A stretch of 5,930 nucleotides of DNA. Source: Frankiales bacterium. GTDB taxonomy: Bacteria > Actinomycetota > Actinomycetes > Mycobacteriales > Jatrophihabitantaceae. Under the pieces are notes generated by a model, which did not search any database, was not told the origin of the DNA, and was given only the letters and a program-made list of their open reading frames with translations. The stretch is from assembly GCA_025963265.1 (NCBI GenBank), contig JAOPUY010000063.1, positions 1-5,930 of the forward strand. Direction: 5' to 3'. Shown here in pieces: positions 3,941 through 5,930 of the stretch. The translations under genes and the position numbers were made by a program. Each line of letters starts with the position of its first letter. Within the stretch, counting starts at the first letter, position 1.

Positions 3941-5929
3941 GATGAAGTAGCCGAACAAGTCGACGATCACCGGACTGGGCGTCGACTCGTGCACCTTGAA
4001 CAGGCCGCCGCTGCCCAGCGAGATCGACGCCGCGTTGGACACGGCCCGGTTGGCGTCGTAGTTCACGGTCGAGGCCAGCGGCAGACTCTGGCCAGCGGCG
4101 AACGTCGTGATGTTGCCGAGACCGGCGCCGGTCGCCGTCACCGAGGCCAGCACGGCGGCGGTCGAGGTCGGCAGCCCATTGATGCCGGCGGCGGTCACCG
4201 TCGCGTCCCGATTCGGCGTCAGCGTGTTCTTGGCGATCCCGACCCCGCTTCGGCTGTCGGCCAGCCGCACCGGGTTGACCAGCGAGACGTAGCGCATCGG
4301 CGCCGAGCTGGAGAAGTAGCCGAGCACGTCGATGACGACGTCGACCGACGCCCCGGACAGCCTCAGCTTGATGCTGGGCAGGCTGGTCGCCTTGTTGAGC
4401 TTGACCACGGCCAGATTGGCTCGGGCGTATTTCGCGTAGTTCAAGGTCGAGGTCCCCGAATAGGTCGAGGGGTAGGCCGAGAGCCAGCCCGAGCCGCGAT
4501 CGTCGGTGACCGTCACGTTGACCACGACCGAGTCGGCCGAACTCGGCACCACCGAGCTGGCGAACGATTGGGTGAGCACCTCGTTGTTGACCACGGCGCG
4601 GTGGTGGCCGCCGGTGCTCGTGCGGGTGTCGAGGACCCGCACCGGTCTGGTCAGCGGCTGGTAACGCAAGCCGGCGGTGGGGGCGAAGTAACCGAGGACG
4701 TCCACCACGACGTCGATCTTGGCGCTGTAGTTGCGCACCTTGAACGTCCCGTTGGACAGCGGCACGACGGCCCCGACGGCCGCGGTGGGATCGGTCGTGG
4801 CGAAGTTCACGTTGGAGGTGTTGGCGAAAGTCGTCGGGTAGGCCGAGAGGTAGGTCGAGCCGGCGGCGTTGACGCCGAGCAGGTTGATCACCACCGAGGT
4901 GGCGGTGGCCGGCACATGCGCGGCGGCCGTGCTGATGGTGATCACGCCGCCCTTGCCCAGTCGCGCCTTGGGGGCGCCCTTCCCGATCCGGGTGTCGACC
5001 AGTCGGTAGGGCGCGGACAGGGCGGTGTACTGCGCGGCCGGCAGGCCGATCTGCAGGTCGCCGAACCCGGCCGCGTTGGTCTCGGCCACGCCGGTGCGGT
5101 GGGTCGAGCCCTGGGTGGCCCGGGTCTCCAGGAAGGACTCGATCTGATCGGCGGACCAGGTGGGATTCGCGCCTTTCACCAACGCGGCGGCGCCGGCCAC
5201 GTTGGGCGCGGCGGCCGACGTGCCGTAGAAGCCCTCGGCGAGGTCGGAGGCGCCGCTGACCGAGGTCACCCCGTCATAGCCCAGGATCTCCGGCTTGACG
5301 ACGCCGGAGATGGTCGGGCCGCGGGAGGAGAAGGCCTCCAGGGACTTGTCGCCCCAGTACGCCGCGCCGGCGGCCAAGGCGTACGGCGAGGTCGCAGGCT
5401 CCATCACGCTGCCCGAGGCCGCGTGCGACGGGCTGCCGTAGCTGCTGTCCTGGCGCCAGTAACTGGGGTCGGCCAGCAGCGAGGGCGACGCCGCCCCCGC
5501 GTAGGTCAGATCGAAGCGCACGTTCGACGGCAGGGCCGCGGAGTGCGTGATGTAGATCGTGTAGACGTGGTATTGGCTGTCGTTGTTCTGCACGGTGATG
5601 TCGCGCACCGGAGCCCCAAGCTCGTTTTCTGGGGGCTCGGACATGGATGTCGTCACGGGCGGGGTGTCGGGATCGTCGTTCTCGCCGCGGTCGTCCACGT
5701 TCAAGGTCAACGAGGCCGGCGTCGTGTGCCATTGATCCCAGGTCAGCGCGATGTCGGCGGAGTCGCCGGGGGCGACCTCGATGAGGTCAGCCTGCTGGAT
5801 CCCCCCGGGCTCGCCGTTGGGCGTGCCGGCCAGCAAGTCGACGTCGCCGGTGGAGTTCACGTCGGCCAGGGTGCCCCACCAGTGGTCCTGAGCGCTGTTT
5901 CCGGCCGACTGGATCCACAGGATTCCGGC
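3932..5929 (-). CDS. Secreted subtilisin-like (S8) serine protease with three C-terminal modules, 5' end missing
   Basis: This is the C-terminal 665 residues of a subtilase. The frame is open to the right edge, so the true start, signal peptide and catalytic Asp and His lie outside the window. Residue 1 here is the first complete codon. LWIQSAGNSAQDHWWG (4-19) matches the oxyanion-hole region, with Asn11. An inserted, acidic, probably beta-rich segment follows (about 24-170). Then come SSRGPTISGVVKPEI (201-215) and GTSAAAPNVAG with catalytic Ser238. Residues 301-662 are three diverged modules of about 115-118 residues. The chain ends FGYFIAG with no membrane anchor or LPXTG motif, so release or non-covalent wall attachment is likely. 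Substrate is unknown. It is not part of the usual rpsP neighbourhood and lies 213 bp upstream of rpsP. The family call is firm; the role is unassigned. Confidence 0.9.
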   Translation of the reverse strand, partial: AGILWIQSAGNSAQDHWWGTLADVNSTGDVDLLAGTPNGEPGGIQQADLIEVAPGDSADIALTWDQWHTTPASLTLNVDDRGENDDPDTPPVTTSMSEPPENELGAPVRDITVQNNDSQYHVYTIYITHSAALPSNVRFDLTYAGAASPSLLADPSYWRQDSSYGSPSHAASGSVMEPATSPYALAAGAAYWGDKSLEAFSSRGPTISGVVKPEILGYDGVTSVSGASDLAEGFYGTSAAAPNVAGAAALVKGANPTWSADQIESFLETRATQGSTHRTGVAETNAAGFGDLQIGLPAAQYTALSAPYRLVDTRIGKGAPKARLGKGGVITISTAAAHVPATATSVVINLLGVNAAGSTYLSAYPTTFANTSNVNFATTDPTAAVGAVVPLSNGTFKVRNYSAKIDVVVDVLGYFAPTAGLRYQPLTRPVRVLDTRTSTGGHHRAVVNNEVLTQSFASSVVPSSADSVVVNVTVTDDRGSGWLSAYPSTYSGTSTLNYAKYARANLAVVKLNKATSLPSIKLRLSGASVDVVIDVLGYFSSSAPMRYVSLVNPVRLADSRSGVGIAKNTLTPNRDATVTAAGINGLPTSTAAVLASVTATGAGLGNITTFAAGQSLPLASTVNYDANRAVSNAASISLGSGGLFKVHESTPSPVIVDLFGYFIAG
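3944..4294 (-). other. C-terminal module 3 of the S8 protease
   Basis: This is the last copy of the protein repeat. It opens RYVSLVNPVRLADSRSGVG and closes VIVDLFGYF, matching the RYxxLxxPVRxxDxR...VxVDxxGYF pattern of the other copies. It is the most diverged: DTR has become DSR, and LSAYP is replaced by ITTFA. The final module ends three residues before the stop. Confidence 0.8.
4313..4666 (-). other. C-terminal module 2 of the S8 protease
   Basis: This module opens RYQPLTRPVRVLDTRTSTGG, has the internal WLSAYPSTYSGTSTLNY, and closes VDVVIDVLGYF. It aligns with module 1 along its length (SAYPxTxxxTSxxNxA in both). Such repeats are common in secreted actinobacterial proteins. Their binding role is not established from sequence; I infer a beta-sandwich surface or glycan-binding function. 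Confidence 0.8.
4685..5029 (-). other. C-terminal module 1 of the S8 protease
   Basis: This is the first of three modules, following the catalytic domain after about 40 residues. It opens YTALSAPYRLVDTRIGKGAP, has YLSAYPTTFANTSNVNFA in the middle, and closes IDVVVDVLGYF. The LVDTR opening and DVLGYF ending mark the module boundaries. Confidence 0.8.
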
Positions 5930-5930
5930 G

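Noticed and set aside
3739..3945. Small plus-strand ORF of 68 codons in the rpsP upstream gap
   Set aside because: It has no Shine-Dalgarno or recognisable motif, and it overlaps the protease end and the probable promoter of rpsP.
1..5930. CRISPR arrays, tRNA/rRNA genes, insertion sequences, phage or toxin-antitoxin genes
   Set aside because: No regularly spaced repeats, RNA gene signatures, transposase motifs or small paired genes were seen; nearly all the DNA is accounted for by the seven genes.

Overview
This high-GC window looks like an actinobacterial (Actinomycetota) chromosome segment. The evidence is the gene order rpsP-khpA-rimM-trmD-rplS-lepB, the frequent GTG starts, the Ala/Pro-rich tail on S16, and the LepB type with a long acidic, Pro-rich cytoplasmic N-terminus and a GDH box. 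I cannot place it more finely by eye. Every supportable gene lies on the minus strand, so the window reads biologically from high to low coordinates.

From the right edge to 3932 is the 3' part of a large secreted subtilisin-like (S8) protease. It has a catalytic-Ser motif, an inserted beta-rich segment, and three diverged C-terminal modules of about 115-118 residues, each ending in a DxxGYF signature. A 213-bp gap follows, with a candidate promoter and a dyad. The translation-associated cluster comes next: rpsP (ribosomal protein S16), khpA (KH-domain RNA-binding protein), rimM (30S maturation factor) and trmD (tRNA m1G37 methyltransferase). These four are tightly packed: rpsP and khpA abut with no gap, khpA and rimM are 36 bp apart, and rimM and trmD overlap by 4 bp (GTGA). 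A 181-bp gap with two potential hairpins and a second promoter-like element precedes rplS (ribosomal protein L19). After another 45 bp comes lepB (type I signal peptidase), which runs off the left edge. lepB is open for all 348 visible codons.

The cluster links ribosome assembly (S16, RimM, L19), tRNA modification (TrmD), RNA binding (KhpA) and protein export (LepB). The S8 protease is not part of the usual cluster and is probably its own transcription unit.

I see no wholly new system. The most interesting signal is a perfect 12-bp inverted repeat (3194-3223) across the rpsP stop codon and the khpA start codon. It includes the only in-frame TTA leucine codon I could find in the window. This suggests translational coupling or regulation of khpA through RNA structure.
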